Of a stretch of DNA of 38,873 nucleotides, positions 7,651 through 13,984 are shown piece by piece. A program made the translations under genes and the position numbers. Location of the stretch: the NCBI GenBank assembly GCA_002709525.1, contig PARE01000012.1, positions 67,453 to 106,325 on the forward strand. Direction: 5' to 3'. Under the pieces are notes generated by a model, which saw only the letters and a program-made list of their open reading frames with translations, did no database searches and was not told the origin of the DNA. Source of the stretch: Magnetovibrio sp. (GTDB lineage: Bacteria; Pseudomonadota; Alphaproteobacteria; Rhodospirillales; Casp-alpha2). The first letter of the stretch is position 1, and each line of letters opens with the position of its first letter.

Positions 7651-8597
7651 GGTTGGGCTCTGCGTTGTTCGATGGTATCCTCAACGATCGCGATGAAGCG
7701 CTCAAACAGTTCTTGGTTCTGAGCGACACCCGATAAATGCAGGACCTTGACACTCTCCAGGTCGCCACCGTCATATTCATGGTTGAGGACGCTGTTGTAA
7801 ATGTGGTTTGGGATGGTGCGGATTTTGACGGGCGTGCCGTTGAAATCAACTGTGCCGACGCCCCAAGAGTCCAAAACGTTATCTTCAGTGCCGCGCACCC
7901 GCTCCTCAACCATCCGGCTGAGCGATGCGATTACGCGAAGCTTTTCCGTGGTGGTCGCTAGCGACTTGTACCATTCATCGAGAAAAGCTGTGCGCGCTAC
8001 CACATCGGCTCCAAAGCCCATAATGCCGTCGCTCAAGGCATGGCAGCGGTTGGGTTCCCAAAGTTGTTTTTCGGGCTCCAGGCTCGGCATGATGACGTCG
8101 GGCGCACCCTCGTAGACAACGTCCAGATCCTCGACCAGATAGGCGTCGGCATCCAAAAAGAAAAATGGACGTTCGCCGACGCGCCGGGCACAATCGCCAA
8201 GGGCGTAGCATTTGTGCAGCAACAGGTTTTCATAACGCATTGCGCGATCAAGAATGGCGCGAGCGGGGCGTGAGCCCGGGAATTTTTTAAGAAAAAACTT
8301 GTTGAAGCGACGCTTTAAACTGACCCTTTCGCGGGAATTAAAAGCCCTCGCCAGTTCATTAAGTCCGTCGGCACCCAATGGATCAAGCAATTCCATCGTA
8401 TCGGAAACCCTATCGCTCCAGCTGACGACATCGACGCCGGACTGAAAAGTTGAGTTGCTGGGTCGGCCGTTTTCATCGCCCCAGTCGTAGACCAAAACGT
8501 CGGCATTAGGATAAAGGCGTCGCAGCAACTCAATGTTTTTGCGGATCAAGAAGTGATAATCATGCGTTCCGAAGTATATAAAAAGAAGGTTATCCAT
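7647..8597 (-). CDS. Putative glycosyltransferase (GT-A type)
   Basis: A 316-residue cytoplasmic or membrane-associated protein with an N-terminal beta-alpha-beta region (MDNLLFIYFG, then NADVLVYDWGDENG). A hydrophobic strand ends in the DxD-like motif FFFLDADAYLVEDLD (D149-A-D151), typical of metal-dependent nucleotide-sugar transferases. Later segments HALSDGIMGFGADV and DSWGVGTVDFNG resemble acceptor-site loops of such enzymes. No membrane segment is visible. The open frame extends to 8684, but the ATG at 8595-8597, preceded by GAAAG, gives a natural N-terminus. Its stop overlaps the start of the FkbM methyltransferase gene. The donor and acceptor are unknown; the assignment rests on fold-like motifs only. 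Confidence 0.7.
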   Translation of the reverse strand: MDNLLFIYFGTHDYHFLIRKNIELLRRLYPNADVLVYDWGDENGRPSNSTFQSGVDVVSWSDRVSDTMELLDPLGADGLNELARAFNSRERVSLKRRFNKFFLKKFPGSRPARAILDRAMRYENLLLHKCYALGDCARRVGERPFFFLDADAYLVEDLDVVYEGAPDVIMPSLEPEKQLWEPNRCHALSDGIMGFGADVVARTAFLDEWYKSLATTTEKLRVIASLSRMVEERVRGTEDNVLDSWGVGTVDFNGTPVKIRTIPNHIYNSVLNHEYDGGDLESVKVLHLSGVAQNQELFERFIAIVEDTIEQRRAQP

Positions 8598-8922
8598 CTT
8601 TACGCTTTCTAAAAATCGCTTTGGAATAAGAGAGGATGATTTGTTTGAGTGAGGGCAAGACTTCTTCTCTCTGTGCGAGTGCACCAGCGTTCACTTCTGC
8701 GTATCGAAGCAATGTCGTGGTGGTGGTAATATCTCTCCTTGCGCCGCTGAGGTACCCATAAGCAGAATCCCAGATATTCTGTATCGACTTACAAAAATTA
8801 CGAATAACATCGTTTCTAATTTCACCCTCAAAGAAAGTGAAGGCAGAGTGTAAAAAGCCGTAACTCTCTCTTAGAAATCAGAATTTCTGACCTACGGTTA
8901 CTCGCTGTAATAAAGAGAAAGT
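8598..8922. other. Intergenic region between the glycosyltransferase and tRNA-Ser
   Basis: About 325 bases. The minus-strand frame extends 29 codons into it from the glycosyltransferase but has no sensible N-terminus. A weak hairpin (AGAAAT/ATTTCT) lies near 8873-8888. No gene was recognised. The promoter of the glycosyltransferase-methyltransferase pair probably lies here. Confidence 0.45.
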
Positions 8923-9012
8923 TGGCGGACAGGGTGGGATTCGAACCCACGAAGGGCGTTAACCCTTACTCCCTTAGCAGGGGAGCGCCTTCAGCCACTC
9001 GGCCACCTGTCC
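8923..9012 (-). tRNA. tRNA-Ser (anticodon GCT), CCA encoded
   Basis: Read on the minus strand from 9012. The acceptor stem GGACAGG pairs with CCTGTCC, the D arm contains GCCGAGTGG, and the anticodon stem CTCCC/GGGAG encloses the loop CTGCTAA with anticodon GCT. A long class II variable arm (AAGGGTTAACGCCCTT) follows, then the T arm GTGGG-TTCGAAT-CCCAC. The discriminator is G and CCA is encoded at 8923-8925. It reads AGC/AGT codons. Its 5' half, from the anticodon loop to four bases upstream of the gene, is repeated at 11223-11266. Confidence 0.97.
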
Positions 9013-9016
9013 GTCC
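8973..9016. repeat. Direct repeat, copy 1 (5' half of tRNA-Ser; candidate att core)
   Basis: 44 bases covering the tRNA-Ser anticodon loop, D arm, 5' acceptor strand and four upstream bases. It is identical to 11223-11266 except for one base (G here, A in the second copy, in the anticodon stem). The same orientation and a period of 2250 bases fit the two ends of an element integrated at the anticodon-loop region of a tRNA gene. This copy belongs to the intact tRNA. Confidence 0.9.
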
Positions 9017-9347
9017 TATGTAACCCACTGTAGAACCTAGTTATTCGTGTCGAGTGCTTTGTCGAGAGAAAAGAACAGACACTGAACTGGGTCACTAACT
9101 GGGTCACTAAAACCTTAAAGCCTATTTCACCTACCTAGTTGGCCGCGCCCAGCGTCTCGACTTTCTGTCGATCTTCTTATATGGCCGAGCGGTAGCTGAC
9201 AAGAACACTTCCTTGGTTTTTCTGCCCAGCTACTAGCCGCCTACCCATCTCAGTGAATGAGGTGAAAGGGTCGGATTATGGCCGGACTGGATATATTAGC
9301 GGATCACTATAAGATCTCGTTGTTATTTAAAATGAGGGCAGGCGACT
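9013..9347. other. Non-coding left end of the putative element
   Basis: About 335 bases between tRNA-Ser and the PLP-enzyme gene. It contains two GTCGAG motifs 12 bases apart (9049-9054 and 9061-9066), the perfect 12-bp tandem repeat at 9085-9108, and presumably the promoter of the downstream gene. No protein gene is supported. Confidence 0.6.
9085..9108. repeat. Tandem 12-bp repeat, left inner arm
   Basis: Two perfect tandem copies of AACTGGGTCACT lie 69 bases inside the left copy of the tRNA-derived repeat. A diverged pair with the same 12-base period and the shared core CTGGGTCA occurs at 11096-11119, inside the right copy. Paired arm repeats of this sort are what tyrosine recombinases bind on either side of an attachment core. 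The role is inferred. Confidence 0.75.
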
Positions 9348-10823
9348 ATGACAATGCAAACTGGTCGGTTTGATCTCTATGATTTCTTGGCCCGGCATAA
9401 GAGCGAGATTGTTGCCGAGGCGGAGACTATCGGTAAAGATCTAGCGATTCCAGATAAACTGAGAGATCGTCTGGGGTCAACGGGCGCGAACTCAGCTTTA
9501 CCGGGAACATTGCGGCGTCGCTGCCTCGACGCGATCGATGACGGTATGTCAAGCACTCAGTCTCCGAAGGAGATCGGTGATGATATCCGCAGACTGGTCA
9601 AATCAGTATACGGTGACGAATACGACGCCGTTCCGACAAATTCTTGCGAGTCGGCATTACTCGTAACCTACGACGCATTGCTGACGCCTCCGAAAGTTGG
9701 CCCAGGTGAGCCGTACCGTTCGCGCGTCGTCGGGTTAGTTGAACGACATGCCGAACATCATCTGAGTTACGGTCGCCCCTTCCCACCGCGATACAAAGAT
9801 GGCTTTGCGGACCGTGGCGCCACTGCAGGTGAATTGGGACTGATCGGCCGTGCCCAGTATGCGACAGACTGCGTCATGGTGCCGATGTCCGGCGCGCGTT
9901 ATGAACTCCACGGTATCAAAATGCATCCCACCCCACTATTGATGGAAACGGATGCCGAGCGGACTACTGAAGCCATTAAGCGGGCGGCATCGATCCAAGC
10001 GTCCAACCTCTCTGGGTTCGTTACTTTGGGATACGATACTATCGGTTATGGCTACGGCGAAAAGGCCGATTGCGACGTTCCGATGTTACAGAAAAACATC
10101 GGTAATTTAGCTGCCCTATGCGGTGTACCCTACATAACTGACAATGCCTGGGGTTTGCCTTTTGTTGGCGCTGATCTCCGTAAACTTGGTGCTGACGTAA
10201 TGCTCTATAGCATGGACAAAGTCGGAGGGGCACCGACTTCAGGGCTGATCATTGGCAAGGAGTGGCCGATGGTAAATATTCGCCGTGCTATGGGGGTGCA
10301 CGGGGAGAGATTTGGGACCCCCTCCGCTCATGGTAAGGGTCTGCATGTTCACGCTGACCCGGGCAAGATGTCGATGCTGGGTCTCCTCGCCGCGTTACGT
10401 ATTCTGAAGGACGAACCCGAAAGTATAACTGAATCCATTGACGACATATTCGATATCGTCACGGACGAGCATTCGCGTATGAAAGGCAATTTACCCGATG
10501 GAATCGTAATTACGAAATCTTATAATTTTGGCGGTGTTGAGGTCAATTATGAGGGAACATGGCGAGCTTCCAACGGCGGGTCGAAGATCGGAATCCCGAT
10601 TTTCAACAATGAGGACCGTGTTGCTGGTTCGAACATTCTTTCTCACGTGACCGCGGCTATGGGGATCCTGCCTGGGGTTACAGATGACGCCAATGTGATC
10701 ATCAACCCGGGTCTCGGAACATCTGACAGTAATGGGCAGCTAATCGAAGAAAACATGCGCCTCGTGGCTCGCGGCATGTTTCGTGCCTTTGCGCTAATGG
10801 CCGATTGGGCCTGCCGGGTTTGA
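9348..10823 (+). CDS. PLP-dependent enzyme, fold type I (function unknown)
   Basis: A 491-residue soluble protein with the layout of the aspartate-aminotransferase fold. Seen: an N-terminal helical region of about 90 residues; the PLP-phosphate region around VPTNSCESALLVTYDAL (residues 95-111); the Asp that binds the pyridine nitrogen in YITDNAWGLPF (D265); and the Schiff-base lysine in MLYSMDKVGGAPTSGLIIG (K291). The lysine context, with GAPTSG following, recalls SelA-like or class V-like enzymes and group II decarboxylase relatives. The C-terminal domain continues to the end. No close family was recognised with confidence, and the substrate is unknown. A GAGGGCAGG stretch precedes the ATG at 9348; a second ATG lies two codons on. 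It is the only full gene between the two tRNA-Ser repeat copies, and no metabolic partner is adjacent. Confidence 0.8.
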   Translation: MTMQTGRFDLYDFLARHKSEIVAEAETIGKDLAIPDKLRDRLGSTGANSALPGTLRRRCLDAIDDGMSSTQSPKEIGDDIRRLVKSVYGDEYDAVPTNSCESALLVTYDALLTPPKVGPGEPYRSRVVGLVERHAEHHLSYGRPFPPRYKDGFADRGATAGELGLIGRAQYATDCVMVPMSGARYELHGIKMHPTPLLMETDAERTTEAIKRAASIQASNLSGFVTLGYDTIGYGYGEKADCDVPMLQKNIGNLAALCGVPYITDNAWGLPFVGADLRKLGADVMLYSMDKVGGAPTSGLIIGKEWPMVNIRRAMGVHGERFGTPSAHGKGLHVHADPGKMSMLGLLAALRILKDEPESITESIDDIFDIVTDEHSRMKGNLPDGIVITKSYNFGGVEVNYEGTWRASNGGSKIGIPIFNNEDRVAGSNILSHVTAAMGILPGVTDDANVIINPGLGTSDSNGQLIEENMRLVARGMFRAFALMADWACRV

Positions 10824-10841
10824 GTTCCCATAGAGAGAAAG

Positions 10842-10973
10842 ATGACCGACGACATCAATCAAGATAAATCGGCTAAGACCCCGTGCATTTCTATTCACTA
10901 CATCTTTTTAATCCTTTTTAGGTTACTGTCGCTTGATGGCGACGGGACGTATTATAGTTTACCAACTCTATAG
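10842..10973 (+). CDS. Short ORF, possibly the truncated start of a DUF1289-like gene
   Basis: A 43-residue frame beginning 18 bases after the PLP-enzyme stop, with GAGAGAAAG before its ATG, so it could be cotranscribed. Residues 11-18 read AKTPCISI, which resembles the TPCIxxC start of DUF1289 proteins. The following conserved Cys-rich part is missing; a hydrophobic stretch (HYIFLILFRLL) follows and a stop comes soon after. It may be a gene truncated by recombination or a chance frame. Confidence 0.3.
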   Translation: MTDDINQDKSAKTPCISIHYIFLILFRLLSLDGDGTYYSLPTL

Positions 10974-11095
10974 AGGCCTGAGGTTGACCTAGATTTTCAA
11001 GGTCACACTCCTAGTTGGTTGGGTCACAGTGTCAGTGATGGTGGCCGCATGGGCGACGTCCGGAAGGCTCCCGACATAGAACCCTACACAAAAAA

Positions 11096-11119
11096 TTCTG
11101 GGTCATAAACTGGGTCCAA
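11096..11119. repeat. Diverged 12-bp repeat pair, right inner arm
   Basis: Two 12-base units, TTCTGGGTCATA and AACTGGGTCCAA, share CTGGGTC with the AACTGGGTCACT units at 9085-9108 and keep the same spacing and orientation. They lie about 100 bases inside the second tRNA-Ser repeat copy. A further GGGTCAC occurs around 11020. Confidence 0.65.
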
Positions 11120-11129
11120 AAGACCCAGT
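11109..11129. repeat. Perfect hairpin overlapping the right arm
   Basis: ACTGGGTC and its exact complement GACCCAGT enclose the loop CAAAA. It overlaps the right-arm repeat, so one arm-type site is present here in both orientations. There is no T-run afterwards, so a terminator is unlikely; it could be a recombinase or accessory-factor site. Confidence 0.7.
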
Positions 11130-11140
11130 GGGGTGTAGAG

Positions 11141-11217
11141 TTTGTCGGCTTTTGTCGGTCTTTGAAGGAAATAATTGGCAGAAAACCGCAGAAAACGTGG
11201 AATCGACAAATCCGACA
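11141..11217. repeat. 10-bp-period repeats and inverted counterparts beside the att-like core
   Basis: TTTGTCGGCT and TTTGTCGGTC stand in tandem at 11141-11160. GCAGAAAACC and GCAGAAAACG follow in tandem at 11178-11197. CGACAAA and CCGACA at 11204-11217 repeat the TTTGTCGG motif in inverted orientation at similar spacing. The cluster abuts the tRNA-derived core at 11223. Helically phased sites beside a core are typical of attP arms; the function is inferred. Confidence 0.6.
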
Positions 11218-11222
11218 GCGGT

Positions 11223-11266
11223 CTTAGCAGGGAAGCGCCTTCAGCCACTCGGCCACCTGTCCGTCC
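11223..11266. repeat. Direct repeat, copy 2 (partial tRNA-Ser; candidate att core)
   Basis: A 44-base copy of the tRNA-Ser 5' half and four upstream bases, in the same orientation as the intact gene. It has one mismatch in the anticodon stem and no 3' half, so it is not a functional tRNA. It marks the far end of the putative element. Confidence 0.9.
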
Positions 11267-11383
11267 GGCTCGTATCGGCGGCCGGGACCACCTGGGAAAG
11301 ACTTTCTAGCCCCCTCGTCCGGAAGTATCAACCTGCTTCGTGGAGTCTAATTCCTCCGCCTATTGTCCCGATTCTGGCGGCTC

Positions 11384-11920
11384 TCATTGAGGGGCTTCGG
11401 GGTGGCCAGGCCTGTCAACACTGACTTCAGCCAAGGGTTCAGAAATATTGAATGTAACGATGGCTCCGGTCATTCGTTGCAGATCGTTAAAGGCGATGGG
11501 AAATACGCAGTGCGGGTGGCCCGCCGCGGCGTAGAGTGTATCAAAACGCCCAAACGATCGGTCCATGACTATGGGGACGCGCTCCGTCATCCCGATGGGC
11601 GCAACGCCGCCGATTGTGAACCCGGTGATGGCCTTCACTTCGCTGGCTCTGGGACGGCAAACCTTGCCTTCCAGACAGAGTGCAGCGGGCAGGGTGCTCT
11701 CTAGGCATCTATGATCGCCTGCCACCAAAGCCATGACGAAACACCGGTCGATTCTAAATACAAGGGATTTAACTATAGCACCCAATTCACAGCCGATGGC
11801 GCTGGCTGCGTCTGCAGCGCTGCGGGCCGTTTTACTTAATTGGATGACCGAATCTTCCAAACCAGCATCGACAAGCGCGCTACGGACCCGTATTACCGTT
11901 TCGCGCTCTAAGAGGCTCAT
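11384..11920 (-). CDS. YbaK/EbsC-family aminoacyl-tRNA deacylase
   Basis: A 178-residue cytoplasmic protein of the YbaK/ProX superfamily, whose members hydrolyse misacylated tRNAs (Cys-tRNA-Pro or Ala-tRNA-Pro). Seen: AAxAIGCELGAIVKSLVFR near residues 38-56, with the conserved lysine used by these editing domains. The family-typical GFTIGGVAPIGM follows in the second half, with a C-terminal sheet segment FDTLYAAAGHPHCVFPI. Length is slightly above the usual 155-165. The ATG at 11918-11920 has GGAGA a good distance upstream. It is monocistronic. Its exact tRNA substrate cannot be told from sequence. Confidence 0.9.
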   Translation of the reverse strand: MSLLERETVIRVRSALVDAGLEDSVIQLSKTARSAADAASAIGCELGAIVKSLVFRIDRCFVMALVAGDHRCLESTLPAALCLEGKVCRPRASEVKAITGFTIGGVAPIGMTERVPIVMDRSFGRFDTLYAAAGHPHCVFPIAFNDLQRMTGAIVTFNISEPLAEVSVDRPGHPEAPQ

Positions 11921-12245
11921 TAGTCTCTCCAGAACTGGTTTAGATCAGCTGCACTATACCTACCCTAAAAGCGCCCAGCAAACGTTGCCAATGTCTTCGA
12001 GGCAGCGTTCGGCGTTCTTTTGGAACTGAATTGGTTTCACAGACTAGCCAAGGTGGCACTCAAAACGTTGGTGAGTATGGGTTAGGATACCATTGGAAAG
12101 ATATTTTAGTGCTACATGCGCAGGCCGTCATTAAACATCTGGCGAGCCGAGAAATTTAGGAAGAGGCCATTAAGAATCGGTGGATCAGGTGCTACATTGC
12201 ACCACCAAAGCTTAATTGCAGTCAGCGGTATACTGGAGCGAAAAG
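11921..12245. other. Intergenic region
   Basis: About 325 bases between the divergent YbaK-family gene and the ten-cysteine protein gene. It presumably contains both promoters. No repeat or small gene with a ribosome site was recognised. A TTG-started extension of the downstream frame begins at 12216 but is less likely than the ATG at 12246. Confidence 0.5.
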
Positions 12246-12563
12246 ATGATGCGAAGCGGATTAGGGATGGGCGCGGCTCTCGGCGTTGCCATGTTAATCC
12301 TGGGCGGCATTACCATTGCGCCGGCTGGGGACGGAGTTGTCCAGTTGGCGCTGACCAATGAAGTGATGCAATGTATGGAGCGTTGTCTTCGTTCCGAGGG
12401 AAAATCGGAAAAGACAAACTGCAAATCGCGTTGCGCGGACATTTCCTCGCAACGCTCGCAGGGATCCGATTGCATGGCGGTTTATAAGCAGTGCCTGAAA
12501 ACCTGCGACGCAGACAAAACATGCCGTCGCGCCTGTAAAAAGAAGTTGATGAACTGTTATTAG
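12246..12563 (+). CDS. Exported ten-cysteine miniprotein, unknown function
   Basis: Not recognised. The 105-residue product begins with a hydrophobic segment (GMGAALGVAMLILGGITIAPA, residues about 7-27), either a signal peptide or a membrane anchor. A Lys/Arg-rich domain with ten cysteines follows, at 43, 47, 59, 63, 76, 83, 87, 93, 97 and 104. The spacing is CX3C-X11-CX3C, then C-X6-C-X3-C-X5-C-X3-C-X6-C, which is mirror-symmetric in the second half. This suggests helical hairpins stapled by disulfides in the periplasm, similar in principle to twin-CX3C proteins. The start ATG at 12246 is preferred because GGAGCG precedes it. It is convergent with the next gene, with 13 bases between the two stops. 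Confidence 0.7.
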   Translation: MMRSGLGMGAALGVAMLILGGITIAPAGDGVVQLALTNEVMQCMERCLRSEGKSEKTNCKSRCADISSQRSQGSDCMAVYKQCLKTCDADKTCRRACKKKLMNCY

Positions 12564-12576
12564 GTGCGACCGGGGC

Positions 12577-12909
12577 TCACGAGCGGCCTCGCATGGTTTC
12601 AATCAAAAGGCGGGCCGACTCTTCCGGCTTCAGTCCAGCCTTTGCGATCCATTCCAGGCATTGGTCGTAGTGATAACGAGCCACGGCAATGCGGGATTGA
12701 TCAGCCTTACCATTAGCAGCAGCTAGTATTTTTTTTCTGTAATCAATTAGTATGGAGGTCTTGGCTGCGACCGAACGGTTGGCGTAAAGCGAGTCGCCTA
12801 CATGGTTGGATACCCATTTGGCGGCGACATCCACGGTCCGTCGGCCGGTGCTTAGCCGCGTGATGGCGGCGGCGGCGATCGCGCGTTTGAATTCCAAAGA
12901 CAGGGCCAT
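12577..12909 (-). CDS. Hypothetical protein, all-helical
   Basis: Not recognised. The 110-residue product is basic and predicted to be largely helical: an Ala-rich N-terminus (FKRAIAAAAITRLSTG), a central WVSNHVGDSLYANRSVAAKTSILIDYRKKI, and a C-terminal CLEWIAKAGLKPEESARLLIETMRGRS. It has no signal peptide and no membrane segment. The ATG at 12907-12909 has only a weak GGGA upstream. The gene converges with the ten-cysteine protein gene. Codon content looks coding, but no domain can be named. Confidence 0.65.
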   Translation of the reverse strand: MALSLEFKRAIAAAAITRLSTGRRTVDVAAKWVSNHVGDSLYANRSVAAKTSILIDYRKKILAAANGKADQSRIAVARYHYDQCLEWIAKAGLKPEESARLLIETMRGRS

Positions 12910-13005
12910 GCGTAATATCCCAAATTATTCCCGTGACCTGGATATGATCCCGAGCTGTGTTATGCTAGTTGCAAATTCCTTAAGAGAAGTTAAGTCGTCT
13001 AGGCG

Positions 13006-13983
13006 TCAATTCAGCGCGGCTGTCAGACGCGCAAAACCAGCGTCATCGGGGGGCAAGCCCAGGCGGATGAGGCTTGGGTGGTTGGCGAAGACGCGGGTCC
13101 AAATTCCCATTGCCGCCAAACGGGAGTGCAGATCCGTTTCGCCCGTATTGTAGAGCCGAAAGAAATCTGTGCCGCCAACGGCGGGTCCGGTCCAGGCCGC
13201 CATGACCTCATCAAGACGTGCAGCATCTCTCGCCAATCGACGGCGGGCTCTGTCGATCCAGTTTGCATCCGTCATGGCTAACGTACCAATAGTCAGAGCT
13301 GGCCCTGCAACGGGCCAGGGCCCCAAGGCCTCGGCTAAGGCCTCTAGCTGTGCTGGCGGCCCAACCGCGAACCCAAGACGCACTCCGGCGAGGCCAAAGA
13401 ATTTGCCGAACGACCGGAGTACGATCAGGCCCGGTTTACCGGCCTGGCCAATCACGCTGAGCGCTGGATCCGTATCGGCGAAAGCCTCATCGACGACCAC
13501 TAACTGGTCTGCTCTGGCATGGGCAGCCAAAGCTGCCGGATCACGGCGGGCTCCGTCGGGGTTGTTTGGGTTGACGATGACGATAATGTCCTTGTTATCG
13601 GGCAACGGACCATCGACGGGTGCATCGATAACCGCGTGACCGGCACCGCGCCAGCAGTGGGCATGTTCCATGTAGGTCGGCCCCATGACCGCCACGCGGC
13701 CCGTCGGTATCAGGCGCGGTAGCCATTGGATCAATGCTTGAGTCCCCGGACCGGCGACGATTATGGCCCGCTCCGGAACACCGTAATAGGCTCGAGCAGC
13801 CTCCAGCAGGCTTGCCTCGGTCTCCGTGTCGGGCAATCGGTTCCAGGCCTCAGGCGGGATATGACCGATGGGATAGGGGACAGGGTTGATCCCGGTCGAC
13901 AAGTCCAGCCAGTCCGCTTTTGGGATGGCATATTTCAGGGCCGCCGCATCCAGGTCGCCACCGTGAGTTAAGCGTTCAACCAT
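13006..13983 (-). CDS. cobD: Threonine-phosphate decarboxylase (cobalamin biosynthesis)
   Basis: A 325-residue PLP enzyme of the histidinol-phosphate aminotransferase-like branch. It decarboxylates L-threonine O-3-phosphate to (R)-1-aminopropan-2-ol phosphate for the cobalamin nucleotide loop (CobD of Salmonella, CobC in many alphaproteobacteria). Seen: HGGDLDAAALKY and DLSTGINPVPYP at the N-terminus, NPNNPDG (138-144), the PLP aspartate in VVVDEAFAD (D165) and the Schiff-base lysine in RSFGKFFGLAGVRLGF (K194). Full length is present. The start codon lies one base after the stop of the upstream dehydrogenase gene, so the two are tightly coupled. The usual partner cbiB is not adjacent, which is unusual; a paralogue with another phospho-amino-acid substrate cannot be excluded. 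Confidence 0.88.
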   Translation of the reverse strand: MVERLTHGGDLDAAALKYAIPKADWLDLSTGINPVPYPIGHIPPEAWNRLPDTETEASLLEAARAYYGVPERAIIVAGPGTQALIQWLPRLIPTGRVAVMGPTYMEHAHCWRGAGHAVIDAPVDGPLPDNKDIIVIVNPNNPDGARRDPAALAAHARADQLVVVDEAFADTDPALSVIGQAGKPGLIVLRSFGKFFGLAGVRLGFAVGPPAQLEALAEALGPWPVAGPALTIGTLAMTDANWIDRARRRLARDAARLDEVMAAWTGPAVGGTDFFRLYNTGETDLHSRLAAMGIWTRVFANHPSLIRLGLPPDDAGFARLTAALN

Positions 13984-13984
13984 C

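Larger units (their letters stand above)
9017..11222. mobile_element. Putative small integrated element or remnant bounded by tRNA-Ser direct repeats
   Basis: A 2.2-kb segment lying between a complete tRNA-Ser(GCT) and a partial 44-bp copy of the tRNA 5' half. Both inner ends carry AACTGGGTC-type repeats with a 12-base period. The right end has further 10-base-period repeats and an inverted set close to the core. Seen inside: one complete PLP-enzyme gene, one short possibly truncated frame, and no integrase, excisionase or transposase. Inference: an element that inserted at the tRNA gene by site-specific recombination, supplying a new tRNA 5' half and displacing the old one, and that later lost its integrase or depends on one elsewhere. 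Alternatives are a simple duplication or a large island that collapsed by deletion. Confidence 0.6.
10824..11383. other. Right end of the putative element and att-like repeat zone
   Basis: About 560 bases between the PLP enzyme and the YbaK-family gene. It holds the short ORF at 10842-10973, the CTGGGTCA repeats at 11096-11119, a perfect hairpin at 11109-11129, TTTGTCGG tandem repeats at 11141-11158 with inverted counterparts at 11204-11217, GCAGAAAAC repeats at 11178-11196, and the tRNA-Ser half copy at 11223-11266. The last 117 bases show nothing recognisable. Confidence 0.65.

Noticed and set aside
9348-10823. Assignment of the PLP enzyme as selenocysteine synthase (SelA) because of its lysine context and location beside a tRNA-Ser
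   Set aside because: The neighbouring tRNA is an ordinary tRNA-Ser(GCT), no selB, selD or tRNA-Sec is visible, and similarity is limited to a short stretch around the lysine.
11128-11424. 98-codon plus-strand frame across the second tRNA-Ser copy
   Set aside because: It runs through the tRNA-derived repeat and arm repeats, so the translation is an artefact of non-coding sequence.
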